A DNA stretch of 64,000 nt from Marthasterias glacialis (lineage: Eukaryota; Echinodermata; Asteroidea; Forcipulatida; Asteriidae): positions 1,799,300 to 1,863,299 of the forward strand of contig OU452239.1 of assembly GCA_911728455.2 (NCBI GenBank), written 5' to 3'. Under the pieces are notes generated by a model, which was not told the origin of the DNA, did no database searches, and was given only the letters and a program-made list of their open reading frames with translations. Positions within the stretch are counted from its first letter, which is position 1, and every line of letters starts with the position of its first letter. This document shows, in pieces, positions 44,512-58,900 of the stretch. A program made the translations under genes and the position numbers.

Positions 44512-47500
44512 CTAGAGTCGAAACAAGAGTTTTAATGTTATTTAACGGGGTGTCGTGGCCGAGCGGATAAGAGCACCGGACTCAAGCTCTGCTGTTTCTG
44601 ATCAGCAGAGTGTGGGTTCGAATCCCGGTTGTGACACTTGTGTCCTTGAGCAAGACACTTTACTGTAATTACTTTTCTCCACCCAGGAGTAAATGGGTAC
44701 CTGTGAGGGCAGAGATGGTTTATGTGAATGATTAGCTTGGAGCGCGGTTACTCGCAGCACGGGCTGTATACTCCCCAGGGAGCTGAGATGGTTTAAGGAA
44801 TGAAATAAATGGCCCAGTGACCAGGGGTAGTAATGTCAGAAGCGATTTGATACGCCCATCGGGCAGTTATAAAGCGCTATATAAAAACTTGTTATTACTA
44901 TTATTATAGTAATTATAGCCTATTCTTTACCATTACAACACAGCCACAGCCAAGCTGTGACTCAACTTGGGACTATAAGCCATGTCCAAAGATTATAGAG
45001 CGCCAAAGGCGCAAAATGGGGAACTGGAGCTGTATCTATTGTTTGAATGTAAAATACGCATGGGGGCCATTTCATCAAGCAAATGTTCTGTTATGCCATT
45101 AATAGCGGTAGTCCTTGCAGGGCTGATTGCTTCTTTCTTGAACAGGCAAGGGCATCAAGGCTTGATAAGGGCACCCCAATGAGGAAATTGTAAATTTCCA
45201 TTGGAACATTGAAAGGGCACCAAGACAATGACCAAGGGCAACAGAGGCAATTGCCTGCGTGGCCTGCACTGATCCACACTCTGATCTCTTGTTGTATCGA
45301 TAGAGTTACTTGCTGAAATGGCGTCCAGCAGGATTCCCCACTTCAGCACGAGTTCCCCATCTTGCGCCTTCGGCACTCTATAATCTTGGGTCGTGTCAAT
45401 CAAGCCTGACACACTTCAGTCACACGAGGGCGCTTGTCAGGGGCACCATTAACAAAAAGTGTTTATCAAACTGACTCTACGTCCTTCGACAATCAAACAA
45501 TTTCCTGGGTGGGCTGATAACAATGTTGGCAGAGAGTGATAGCTTGATCACAAACCACCACGATAGTATCAATAAATCAACAAACATGTGTGGCAAATTA
45601 CAAGTGGCTAGCAAGCTTTGTGGGTCGCTTGCACTTTGACACCATTATTGCACACAGCCCATGGAAGTCAGAAAAACAAAATAAAAGGATATGGCAAGAT
45701 TTCTACTTGTACTTGCAACATCAAACCCTTGTTTTGATTCTAGAGCTTAATCTTTGACAAACTTGAGTCTAATTTTATCCATATTCTTTTTTGGGGGAAA
45801 AGGGTTGCTTGAAGTTGCAATTGTTCCACCAATCTAGCGCAATGTTGACTTTAAACAATTTGGGTTGAAGTTCATTCACACCCGCTTGGTAATTACATAA
45901 CAAAGCAATTCCAAAACTAAAGTCAACACTTTCAAAACAATTTGTTAAACGTACTTGCAAGAGTTGGACAAAGTTCACTGTTTAGAATATAATACTTGTG
46001 TTTCCCTGATTGTGTGAATACAAAGTCTATGAAGTTCACATTTTCAGTTCATGGGATTGTTAACAGCTGCCCCTGGTGCATGTTGATACCAGAGGGTTGT
46101 ATGTAAGACCTCGTTTTGGTTGTCAGAAAGTCCACAATATTACAACTTGAAAATTTCATTCCGAGATTTCGCATGAGTGGGTTTGCACTATTTCATGCCA
46201 TCCTCCACTGTGGAGGACTGTACACTACGGTTGCTAAAGCCATTTTCAAATCACAAAAGCCAATTCCCAGGGGAGAAAACCCCAGAAAATTCCTGGGGAC
46301 TTTTAACCCCACCGCCCCGCCACCCCATGTTCGTTTCACACTCGACGCATTTTTCCTGGGAAGAATGAACACTCAGCATGCTAACCCTGGGGTTATTTCT
46401 CTTAAAATGACCAATGAGAAAAAACCAAAGATTTTTGAGGGGACGCAGTTGGTCACCCCACGGGGTCACTTCACCTCTGATTACACAGAGGTGAAGCAAA
46501 TGAATGAGCAAAAGGTGTGTCTGGATGGCTTTGGGAAATCCCATTTTATTTTAGAAACACTGTATTTATCAATTTTGGGGTGAACAAAGAAAAATTTACT
46601 GGAGCGGGATTTGAACATGCCACGCTCTACCAACTGAGCTATCTAGCGTTGGTAGAGCGTCGGTACACTAAGCCGGTGGTCGCAGGTTCAAATCCCGCTC
46701 CAGTCAATTTTTCTTTGCTCACCCCAAAGTTGATTTAAAAATTTACCCAGTCAGTTTCCCTTGTGGTTTATTGCTTGATATTTCACTTATATCAAAAGTG
46801 TTTACCCACAATGGAAACAATTTTTAAGTGAATGAACATGTTTTAAATACTTTGTTCTTGATTTCCTTAAACGATAAACACATTGTACAATCGGGAACAG
46901 TCATGCAAATTCCAGTTATGCGATAAGGGGATAAATATTGAAGATCCTCTTTCATTTTTCATGACTCACAGAGAAAAAAACCTTTTTTTGGTATTTTTTT
47001 TACTGAACTTCCTCTTCAAACTGTGGGGAATTTTATTTCTTGAAGTTTTTATTTCCTCAAAAGGTGGCTGGCTTAAATGAATTTGTTCTCTCACGATTGT
47101 CTGTTGGAATAATTAGAAGGGATACACTCAAATGTTGTCCAAAATTTAAAATTCCGCGGACGTGTTGCTTGGATGGGGGTTTATTCTTCTGAAATCTTAT
47201 GCTGAAGTCATCTGTTTGAAGATGTATGATTCGTGCTGATTTTACCTTGAAAAATGAATCCAAATAATGAAATGCTCTTTTTTGTATGATGACCAAAGTT
47301 ATCATCTTTCAAATGAGATACTGAATGAACAAATCTATCAACAAATAATGACAGAGTAATTAATAATAAAAAAAAAATAAAAAAAAATTGTGAGGAACAC
47401 AATACATAATTGCCATGCACTGCATGCTTAATTTCAGCCTGGTGCTAATAGTACTAATAGCTACTTTTTGTAATGGAGCAGTTGTATGAAATCGGACACT

Positions 47501-50500
47501 GGTCTGAAAACTTCAGCCCACTGAAACTTCAAATAGACTTTGTGTGATCTTTTCACTTGACTTGTGGTTCCAATTGAAGTGGGCAAACAGCCAACCAAAC
47601 TTTCTGCTTTCAGCATTTTTCTGTTGCTGTGTGACACTGTCAAATCTTTTTCAGAATGACACAAGTGTGGGCTTCTTGCACGAAGTGCAACATTGATAAA
47701 CAGTTCAGTGTTTGCATCAGGACAACAACTTAAAAATACACGCAAGATAAAGTTATCTACGGACAGCTGACTGTCTGACACTGGCTTATTGGCGGTGTTT
47801 GTTTTGTACCAGATCAAAATAGGGACTGTCCACGGATGAACCAACCCGGACACGATTATGGCCCACCACGAACCGTCCGACCCCCTTCAGAAATCCTTGG
47901 TAATTACATCATAACACCAATTAAATAATAAATATTAGATAACTTCTCCACACGAGCTGATCTGTGGGTGGTCTCTCTCTGGACCAGGAGTCAACGACAC
48001 TGCATTTTCACCCATTTCTTCGGAGGGGACGATTCCCACAACAAACTGTGTCCCTCATAAAATGCCAAAACAAGGATTCTGGAGTGAAGGGGTAGAATTG
48101 GTGAGGATGAGGAGGCTACGAAACCCTTGAAGTCTGCAAGAATTTATTTTTGATTAACCGATCAACTATTGTAAATTGAGTGAGGGGAGGGGGGGGGGGA
48201 GGAAAGATGAGTTGCTGGGTTCAGCTTAAGTCCCAGAGATTTGAACCCTAAGCCCCCTCCCTACCACTCATAATCCCCCCCCCCACCCCCGAGAAATAGA
48301 AATCTCACTGGAGCCGCTTTTCCATACGCTTTCAAGAAAATTACATGGATAAGAGCATAGGTATACGGGGACTCTTTGGTTAAGGGGGGGGGGCAGAGGG
48401 GTGATTTGATCAATAATAAGGCCCATTGTTATTTGGACCTACAGCCCTCTATCTTTCTGAATCCTTCTGAAGGACACTGTTCACTTTGGCAACTGGATAT
48501 AGACAGATTTGGGACTGCAAGGGTTGAGCCAGATAACCCCAGGGGTAAGCATACTCATTTTTTCCCCGGGAAAAACGCATCAAGTATGAAGCAAACATGG
48601 GGTGGCAGTGGGGCAAAAGTTCCCCAGGAATTTCCTGGGGATAGGCTTGGCTGTGTGAAAAGCGCTTTAGAGTCTGTACGGGTTTAATCATGTCTGGTTG
48701 TTGTCCCAGTACTTTAAACAGTACTGACCTCATTTGTCCCCCACTAATTTATCAAGTGCATTATACACAGATCCTGTTTTCCAAGCATAGACTTTGACAA
48801 GAAACTGTATCATCAGTTTTATCATTTTTTCAGGCGGCTTTTGTGTACAATGTCAACAAAGTTACTGATATGTCTGGTACAACACGTCCTTGGCTTATTA
48901 AGTTTATTTCACTATTGTTTGTCTTTTCAAACGAAGGGGTTGGGACGAGTTTGTTTGTCAAACTACAAAGTTCAACTATCTCTCTTAGTCATTGTGTGAT
49001 TTGCACCTACTTCTTTTGCGGCCTCGGTGAACAAAGAATGTTGGGCATCAACACCATTAAGCACAGAGTTAGATTTTGTGCAGATTTATCCCTCTCAACC
49101 CACCTAACCTATTCAAAGGTTGAACACCACTACATCAATCAGGTGGTTACAGGTTTGAATCCAACTTGAGCCACAAAGAATAGTTTTTGTGCTGGTTCAT
49201 CTCTCTCAACCCACTTAACCTCTAATGGTTCAACACTGTTACCCAAATCAGGTGGTTACAGGTTTGAATCCAACTTGAGCCACAAAGAATAGTTTTTGTG
49301 CTGGTTCATCCCTCTCAACCCACTTAACCTCTAATGGTTGAACACTGTTACCTCAACCAGGTGGTTAGGGTCTGAAACCAACTTGAGACACAAATAATAG
49401 TCCGTGTTGATTCAACTCTCAACACACCTAATAATGGTTGAACACCGTTACTTTGATCTGGTGGTTACGGGTCTGAATCCAACTTGCGCCACAAATAATA
49501 GTTTTTGTGCTGATTCATCCCTCTCAACCCACCTTACCACTTTAATGGTTAGACACTGCCCCTCAATCAGGTGGTTAGGGGTCTGAATCCAATTTAAGCC
49601 ACAAATAATAGTTTTTGTGCTGGTTCATCCCTCTCAACCCCCCTAACCTCTCTAATGGTTGAACACCATTACTTCAATCAGGTGGTTACAGGTATGAATC
49701 CAACTTATGCCACAAATAAAAATGTTCAGGCTGATTCATCTCGTCTCAACCCACCTTACATATTTAATGGTTGAACACCGCTCCCTTAAACAGGTGGTTA
49801 CAGGTATGAATCCAACTTAAGCCACAAATAAAAATGTTCAGGCTGGTTCATCTCCTCTCAACCCACCTTACCTATTTAATGGTTGAAGACCGCTCCCTTT
49901 AACAGGTGGTTACAGGTATGAATCCAACTAAAGCCATTAATAATAGTTTTTGTGCTGAGTCATTCCCTCAACCCACCTAACCTCTTTAATGGTCGAACAC
50001 CGTAACCTCAATCAGGTGGTTACGGGTCTGAATCCAACTTCATCCACAAATAATGACTTACCGTTCTTCCAGACTCATTTTGAGGTTGTGCCAAACTCGC
50101 ATAATCGTCATACTCATCATCTGAGGACAAACAAAATAAATAAATAAAACATTTTTTTAAAGAAATAATACTCGCAAACGACTCTCTCCTATTGAAGTAG
50201 AACTGAGCGAATGCTATGTGTAGTTATCAGTGCATATCCGCATTGAAGCAATTTGTGCGCGCCGCCATTTTAACCGTCCAACAAATTCCAGCTTTCCCAT
50301 TGGTTGATCTAGATAATTTTGCCCTACAGGCATGTCACATGGTATTGATACGCCGTGTCTACAGCTGACACAGAGGGCATGCACGGCAGACGCAAACGAC
50401 AATTCGCAGTATTTTCGACAGGGTGAGGGCGTGATGCAAAACAAACCATTTTTTATTGTTGTTATTACTTATTTTGCCATTGATACAAAAAAACAACATG

Positions 50501-53500
50501 CCGGGAGTCAAAATAAGATAAAACTGTAATTTTGATGCAAGGCAATTCTTAGTTGAAAGCGCCCATATTTGGTCAAAAATACGGTCATTTGAGCTCAGAA
50601 TCCTTCATGTTCTATTTCTATGCTACCTCCTTATTGATTGTATGAAGTAAGTTTGATTTATGAGACCCATTTATATAGCACCTCATAAGGGTTTACAAGG
50701 TGATGTGACACAATCTGCTGCCAACCATGCCAGAAAGACTGGGGCAAACACCTTCTCTAAATGATAATTGCACTGGGTTTTTTACCTGCCATTTGATTTA
50801 TGAGACCTTTTTTATATAGCACCTCATAAGGGTTTACAAGGTGATGAGACACAATCTGCTGCCAACCATGCCAGAAACACCAGGGCAAACACCTTCTCTT
50901 GATAAATGCACTGGGTTCTTTCCCTTCCATTTGAATTATGAGACCCATTTACATAGCACCTTGTCAGGGTTTACAAGGTGCTGTGGCGCATTCAGCAGCC
51001 ACTACCGGTACTGCCGGAAAGACCGGGGCGAACCCCTTCTCTTATCGAAAAGTGCACTGGGTTTGTTATCTGCCATTTGAATTATGTGGCCCATTCATAT
51101 AGCACCTCGTAAGGGTTTACAAGGTGATGCTGTGTGACATGCAGCCAACCATACCGGAAAGACCAGGGCAAACACCTTCTCTAAACGATAAGTGCAGTGG
51201 TTTTTATTACCTGCCATTTGATTTACGAGACCTTTTTTATACATCACCTTGTCAGGGTTTACAAGATGATGCTGTGTAATACGCAGCCAACATGCCAGAA
51301 ACACCACGGCAAACCCCATCTCTAAGCAATAAGTGCACTGGATTCTTTACCTGCCATTTGATACCTGAGACCCATTTATATAACATCTTGTAACGGTTTA
51401 TACAAGGTGCTGCAGCACACTGCAGCCGACATGCCGGAGACACTGGGGCCAACCCCTTCTCTTAAAGATAAGTGCAGGAAGGTTCTCCACCTTCTACTTG
51501 AATTATGAGAACCATTTACTGTATAAAGCATCTTGTAAGGGGTTTACAAGGTGATACAGCGCTATTGGCAAACATGGGTTCTTTTTTGTGCGTTACACAA
51601 TGCAAGGCTTTAGGTCCCATCCATAGGATGAAGCAATTGTGGTTAATCATCTTGCTTAACATGTAACCACACTCTGACACCACCAGAACTTTAGTCTGGT
51701 GCATTTGACCGCTCGGCCATGACATTCCCACGAAGAGATGAGGTTGTGTACTCACTCTTATCTTCAGGCTTCTTTGGAGCGTCAAGGTTCACTACTTCAT
51801 AGCCAGATGAACCAGCTGTGGATGAAACACAAAAACAACTTCTTAAAACTTTTCATTATATTCGCTTTAACATTCTTAACCCACATCTGCCTAACTACGA
51901 GATTACCCTCGGAGCATACACAGAGTGGAGCACAAACATACTAATGCCTAACTTAAAAAAACCCCATATATGAACAGAAAGTTAGTGTCTTTTGTACACT
52001 CTCGATACTAGTGATATGAGATGGGAAATAAGGTAAAATTTATATCACATTGAAGAGAACAGTGGCGTCCCAAACACTTTCATATCAGGGGGTGGCAAGC
52101 TGGAGGCTATTTAATGTCTTGGGGTAATGGTGGGAGGGAGGGGGAAGGCTTCTGAGCGGGGGGTACGCCACTGTGCTCTTTCCAACAGTATCCTGTCAAA
52201 TGCCTGTTGGTAAGTGTGACGTAATTCCACTGTAAGCCACGCCCACTTCACTCAAACTGGCTCCAACCGATTGCGAGCAGTCCATAGGAATTACATTGAG
52301 CTAGTTTATGAATAAGGATTTATGCAAGTAAAGTTTAACGATTGGACTTGGCTTTTACATAATGTTCTTCAAAGACTTGAGGTCTTCTCAGAATTCTCAG
52401 TTTCTGTCATAAGTCTGTCGTAAGAAACGCCTTTGAACGACGAAATGGTGATTTTCTGTATTAAAATGACACACTTACGTGTGCCAGTTCTGGAAGCAGA
52501 AGTAGCGATCACTTTGGACGTGCGCGAGCAGATGCGCCAGCGTGTGACGCAATGATGTACAGACTGGATACAGTTTGTTGGGACATATTTGCAGGGCAGT
52601 AAGTAATGAATTTTTTATTGTGATGCAACAATGTGGGCTGCTTTATAATACGGCCAGTCTGGTTGACATGCATTTGTGCATTCAACACTAGGCAAGGTCT
52701 TCTAAGGAGAATCCAAATTGCTGCCCATTTGATTGAACTCTGGATATATCGGTGTTGCTGTTGGAAAATATATACAGTCTCCCATTGTCAAACTAAAGAT
52801 ACTAGAAAAACAAGATAGGACACTCTGTGTAGAAACATGAAACGCAAAAATGGGTGCGTCCGCTGTTGTTAGGTAGGTAAAACCAAAGATCGTTTGCGGG
52901 ATAAGTAGGGCCTACTAAATGGAAACACTTAGGCCAAACTAAATTAAAACCAATTAAAAAAGGTGAAGGCAGATTGAAAATATGGTGTTCGGTCATAAAT
53001 TGTGCCAATAATCCTAGCAAAATTGACACATGGGGAAGGGCGCCATCATGAGGTTGGTAGGTAAAAAGGCGTTACATCTGCTACCGTGCAAAACGGCATA
53101 AGTATCCTATCTTGTGTTTCTAGTATCTTTGGTCAAACCCAAACAAAAAGAGAGTTTAGGTAAGTGCAATGTTAAGTTTGAGTGGGTGCAAAATAAAATG
53201 GTAGGAGTCACAAGAAAGGACAGGGTTTAATACAAATGAAGAGTTGAGAAAGGCAACAGGAAAAAAAGATGTATTACAAGAATTTAAAGGCACTGTACGC
53301 GATTGGTCAGGATCAAAAACATAACTGTTTAGTTTTAGTTTGAAAGCTTACTGTTTATGAAGTTCATAATAGAACCAATTTTTCTGTGAAATACTTCCCT
53401 CCGAAATGCTGTCATATTCGAGAAAACTGTAAAACAGCTGATTTCTTTTGTAACAATCCACTTGTGGCCAATGTGTTTAGTAAACTTTACATGCTGAAAA

Positions 53501-55771
53501 GTGTGCACAGTTTTAGACTATTTTCTCCTGACTCAGTTGACGGATTGAGCCCAAATTTTCACAGGTTTAGACAAAGTAAGAACACTGGACTATCAGCTTT
53601 ACCAATCAAGTATTGTGCCTTTACGCAAAAAATTGAGAAGGGTGAGTCGTGTAGCAAGGAGAAAAATCAACAAATGGACAAACAAGGGCAAAGTAAAACA
53701 GTGGGAGTCACAGGAAGGGTTTTGAGACAGTAAGAATATGAAACAGGCAATACAAGAAATTAGGAAGAAGAAAAGGAGATGGGCGGACAAGAAATATGGA
53801 GATGGGCGGGCAAGTGAATACAAGAAATGGGCGGGCAAGTGATTTGAGACAGGCAATACAAGAAATTAAGAAGAAGAAATGTAGATGGGCGGACAGGAAA
53901 TATGGAGATGGGCGGGCAAAGGAATACAAGAAATAAAGAAGAAGAAATGGAGATGGGCGGGCAAGAAATATGGAGATGGATGGGCAAGTGAATACAAGAA
54001 ATAGTCGGGTGATAACAAGAAATGGACGGGCAAGTAAGTACAAGAAATGAAGAAGAAATGGAGATGGGCGGGCCACAGAGCAAGGATAGAAGACAATAGA
54101 TGGAGACAGCGATTCATAGATTGGATACCAAGAGATCAGGTTGAAAGAAGAGGCAGACAGAAAAGATGGAGGGACGAGATCAGGAAATTCAGGGGCAGTA
54201 CATTGAAGCGAGTTTTGCAGAGTAGAGAAGAGGACAGATTCAATGAAGATGCTTTCCTCCTGCATTGGAGCAATATAGCTATAGACAAATGGATCTTGGA
54301 TCTACAAGACTTAGATCTTCAACTAGACCCATGAATGACTTGGGCATGACACAACCCATCTTTTCTGAGTCTCTGACTAACATTAGACTCAATTTAAGCT
54401 TAAAGACCTTTCTTTTGCAATGTCACAACCTGAGTTTTTGCCAACCAAGATGGAGAAACTACGGGGAGCCATCAATGCAAAGCAAAAACAGATAATCACA
54501 GTTTGCAAAAATGTTACACAAATATTCAAAAACTGTTTAGAATTTGTTGGAAACAATCCAGCCAATAATGGGATGTGCTTTCTTCACATAGAAAGTTTGC
54601 AAATGTTGAATTTGGTCACAACGTCTGTCAATAAGACTTGAATGTTTTGCTACATTTGGCCTGTCATGCCAGCCAGCGAGGTTTGTTTATCAACAATAGA
54701 AAGGTCTACGGTATGGTATTATCTCAGCTGCGGCCGCCCGATGATGATGATGGTATGCTGAACAATAACATCTGGAGCTCCATCTCCCATGAAGAATCAA
54801 CTAGCTAGAATGTGATCCCGAAAACTTACCACCAGTCTTTGACTTCCTGCTCTCCGGGAGTTTAACATCTTCATACGCTGACTCATCCTCGACTAAAATC
54901 GCCCAAAAACAACAAAGTCAACATTTATATAGACATGCAACCTAATGAATGCTTTAGATACAAATATTTTCCCCATTTTTTCAGTCAGTTATCATTAGCA
55001 TAAAAAGTTAAGAGAAGAAGAAATGTGCTGATCTTCTGCGAAGTTAAAGGAGGGGGCTCCCATTAGCTTTGTGGCACATGTACTAAACCTCTTTGGACCC
55101 CGGTTCGAACCCCACCTCAGACCAGAGCCTTGCACTAGGAGTGGGTTTGTAGCCACTCCAAGATTAAGTGGAGTTTCCTTAATTTGGGGTTTTCCTCCCA
55201 CATCAAAAACTGAGCATTTCTTCACGGCCTCTCTGCATGCTCTACACAGGTTATCTTCAGGCCTACAGGTCAAAACATTAGCTACTTTTGAGAGTTCCTT
55301 GGTTTCACACCAGAATGATTTTAAAAGAGAGAGAGAGAGAGAGAAGTTGCTTGCTTTCATTCCACAGGAGGATAAACTGACGTCAATCTGACTAGTAAAA
55401 ATTCTTCAATATATCTCTGAAGAGACACTTATCATCAAATTAGTATAATTAATAACCAGTGTTATCTTAGTAAGAAAATTATCGTAAATTACATCTTACA
55501 TGCATTTATTTGTTTACTTGGGCCACAGCTTTGTATTTAGCTCAATTACAAGAATGTCAAGATTCTTTAGAATATGAAATCCTTCAAAAAATGTACCTTT
55601 TGATGGTGGCACATATTTCTTTGGCTTCTTGGCGAGACCTGACACTAGGTATAAAAGATAAGAGGAAAAAATTACAGAAAAATAACACAAAAATGACAAT
55701 TTTTTTTAAATAATACAATAAATTAGAAGGAAATAATAACAAACAAATAAATAAATAAATAAATAAATGAA

Positions 55772-55851
<80 letters not shown>

Positions 55852-55919
55852 AAATAAATCAATCAATCAATCAATCAATAAATAAATAAATAAAAAAAAA
55901 ATTAAAAAAAATAAAAAAA

Positions 55920-55966
<47 letters not shown>

Positions 55967-58900
55967 ATCAATCAATCAATCAACAAATCAATCAATCAAT
56001 CAATAAAAATACAAATAAATAAAAGTCAACAATAAAGAAAACAAACACTACAATTAAATGCAAATAAAAGTAATAAAAAAATTCACCCAGACTAACCTGG
56101 AGTTTTCTTTACCACATCATAGGTCACATCAGGGAGATCTGATAAATGTTAAGTCCAAATCAAAATAAATTAGAATTTTCTTTGGTGTTTACAAACTGGC
56201 GTAATCTCCTTGCAGATGCCCAGCTTCAGATTAACAATCACTGTCAATGACTGTCATCACAGTCAATGGCTACTGCATCTTAATTGTTGTTCTGACAGTT
56301 ACACTTTCCCATGCGCAATTGTCCGAATTCTTGGACTTGCCAAATTATGAAAATGAAGTTTTCAGAAAGGAACTGAACAGTTGCAACGAATCAATTAAAC
56401 TGGACAGATAAACAGCTGTCCTTTAAAAATAAATTCGCAATATGACTTTAAACACAACCACAAAAAACAAATGGCAGTGTGCATTTGATGCTTGATATGT
56501 GGAATGGTGTAACACACACCCCCCATCCACAAAGACATGTAAAAAAATGGGAAACAGAAAGCTATTCCAAAACAAACTTACAAAGTGCTTCAACACCCCC
56601 CCCCCCTGCCCCGCCCAACCATCGAGTAAAAAAGTAAGTAAGTGATGTTTGAAGCATCGCATGGTGTGGGCAATAAGAAGTTATGATTATGTAATTGTTT
56701 TTCGTAGCTTATGTACACCTGGAGAGAGAATATCATGCTGAAATTGCATAACAAATAAATAGTTGAATCTTGAATCTATTACTAGTGAATCTTTCCAGTA
56801 CAAACGTGTAAATCTCTCTGCTTGTCTCCGGAGTACACTGTTCGAAACATCAGGACCAAACTAATGGCTCTTTTAAAAGCCAACACTCCATCCACAAGAG
56901 ATTTACACACAGTTGTCCCAACAAAGTTTGCTAGTAATAGCTACTTCATCAAGGAGTAAAATCAGAGAGTAGCTGGAGCAAGACAATCAACGATCACAAA
57001 GAAAGAAAAAAGGGATCAACAATATACCAGAAGAAAACAAGACAATTTAAGAATCATAATTCTTACTCTCTAAAATCAGTGAATAACTGGAACAAGACAA
57101 TCAACGATCACAAAGAAAGAAAAAAGGGATCAACAATATAACAGAAGAAAACAAGACAATTTAAGAATCATAATTCTTACTCTCTAAAATCAGAGAATAA
57201 CTGGAACAAGACAATCAACGATCACAATGAAAGAAAAAAGGGATCAACAATATAACAGAAGAAAACAAGACAATTTAAGAATCATAATTCTTACTCTCTA
57301 AAATCAGTGAATAACTGGAACAAGACAATCAACGATCACAAAGAAAGAAAAAAGGGATCAACAATATAACACAAGAAAAACAAGAAAACTTAAGAATCAT
57401 AAATCTTACTTTGAGGAGGTGGTTTGGGGTGGAGCTTGTCCTTCTTTACTATGGCATAGGTGTCTGCCAAGAAATAAATCGTTATAACAGAACGGTGCAA
57501 AATCAAATGAAACAGATCATCTATTTTTATTATTATTATAATTATTATTAGCAGGCTAAAGAAAATGGCCATTGCATTATTTTGCACATTAAAGATAAAA
57601 AAACATTTTAAAAGTTTAAACCATCCTGGTTTGTGGAATCAAAGTAGTAAACATGATAAAAGAGTAGGGTAAGACTGGGTGGCTAGGGGTAGAGTAGGCT
57701 GGGGATCAAAAGGGGTTGGGGTAAGATTGGGTGGAAAGGGGAAGAGTAAGGTGGGGTCAAAAGGAGTTGGGGTGATTAGACTGGGTGGAAAGGGGTAGAG
57801 TAAGGTGAGGTGCTAAAAAGAGGTTGGGTAAAAATGGGTGGAATGGGTTACAAATAGATTGTATGTGTGTGAGGTGGAAGGGATTCGAGGTAAGAAAGGA
57901 TGACAAAGGGTGCCATGGGTTCAGATGGGCTGAAAATGGGTTAGAGTAAGGTAGGCAGGGGTACTTTGGGGTATGATGGGAGGATTTTTCAAGGATGGAA
58001 AGGGTTGGACATAGAAAGAAAAGGGGTCAGGTCTTGATTTACCCTTGTTTACAGGTAAGGTTTGTGCATGTGAATCTCACATGAGCAGCCTCTTGATTTT
58101 TTTCCCACTGACTTAAAAAAGGCACTGTGTATAAGTGTAAATCTGTGTAAAATTTAAACCAAAAAATTTGTTTGTATACCGACTCAATTAAACATAAAAT
58201 AAACATGTTTATCTTGTGATGTATTTATTTAATTATATATTTTAAAATATTTTGGGGGATGGGGGGAGGGGGGAGGGGGGGGGGGGGGATAAATAAACAT
58301 CTTCAGGTCAAAGGGTGTAGAGTAAAATTACCTCCAGAGTCAGTTGTCATTCGTTCAACAGCAGGTTTGGCATTAGTCTCCGCTCCTCCTATAGTAAGAG
58401 GGGAAAAAAGTCGAGACAAAACAAAAAAACAAAAAACATTTTATTGCAAGCGATATCACAAATTATGAGGACATTTGGGGAATACCCGAGTAATATATTC
58501 CTGGAACAAAATTCAAGGGGGTCATTTTCGTTAAGTGTGAAGATTTCTGCTTGTTGTACACAGCAGAACGTCTACTTCATACATGTAGCTCTTCTAACCA
58601 AAAGCAACTACAAGACTTTCTAGACAAAATGGCAAAGGATTTTTTTCCTCTCGTGGGCGTGAGACAAAACTTGACCTTACAATAATAATAAAACTGTGAA
58701 TAATAATAATGATAATTTGGGAGGTTTGACAATCTTACTCGCAGCTGAGAAGCTGACAAGTGGACAGCAGCTACACTAGATTGAATTGATGGAATGTAAA
58801 GGGGACTTTCATTAGCCAACCACATTGACCCATACATGTATGACATTGGAGCGCAGGCAGACATCAAAAGTATTTTAGTTTTCAGGAGGAAGGAAAACCG

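Noticed and set aside
44552-44640. Possible functional tRNA-Leu(CAA) gene
   Set aside because: Head of a dispersed SINE with at least seven relatives in the window; the acceptor ends and variable arm are degenerate.
47461-47853. 130-codon minus-strand frame within the gene 3 intron as an extra exon
   Set aside because: It cannot be joined in phase with the cassettes by visible GT-AG sites and has no signature.
53708-54265. Minus-strand open frames of up to 185 codons
   Set aside because: They are antisense to the LINE-derived minisatellite; the repeated LARPS/ISIF-like peptide follows from the repeat, not from a gene.
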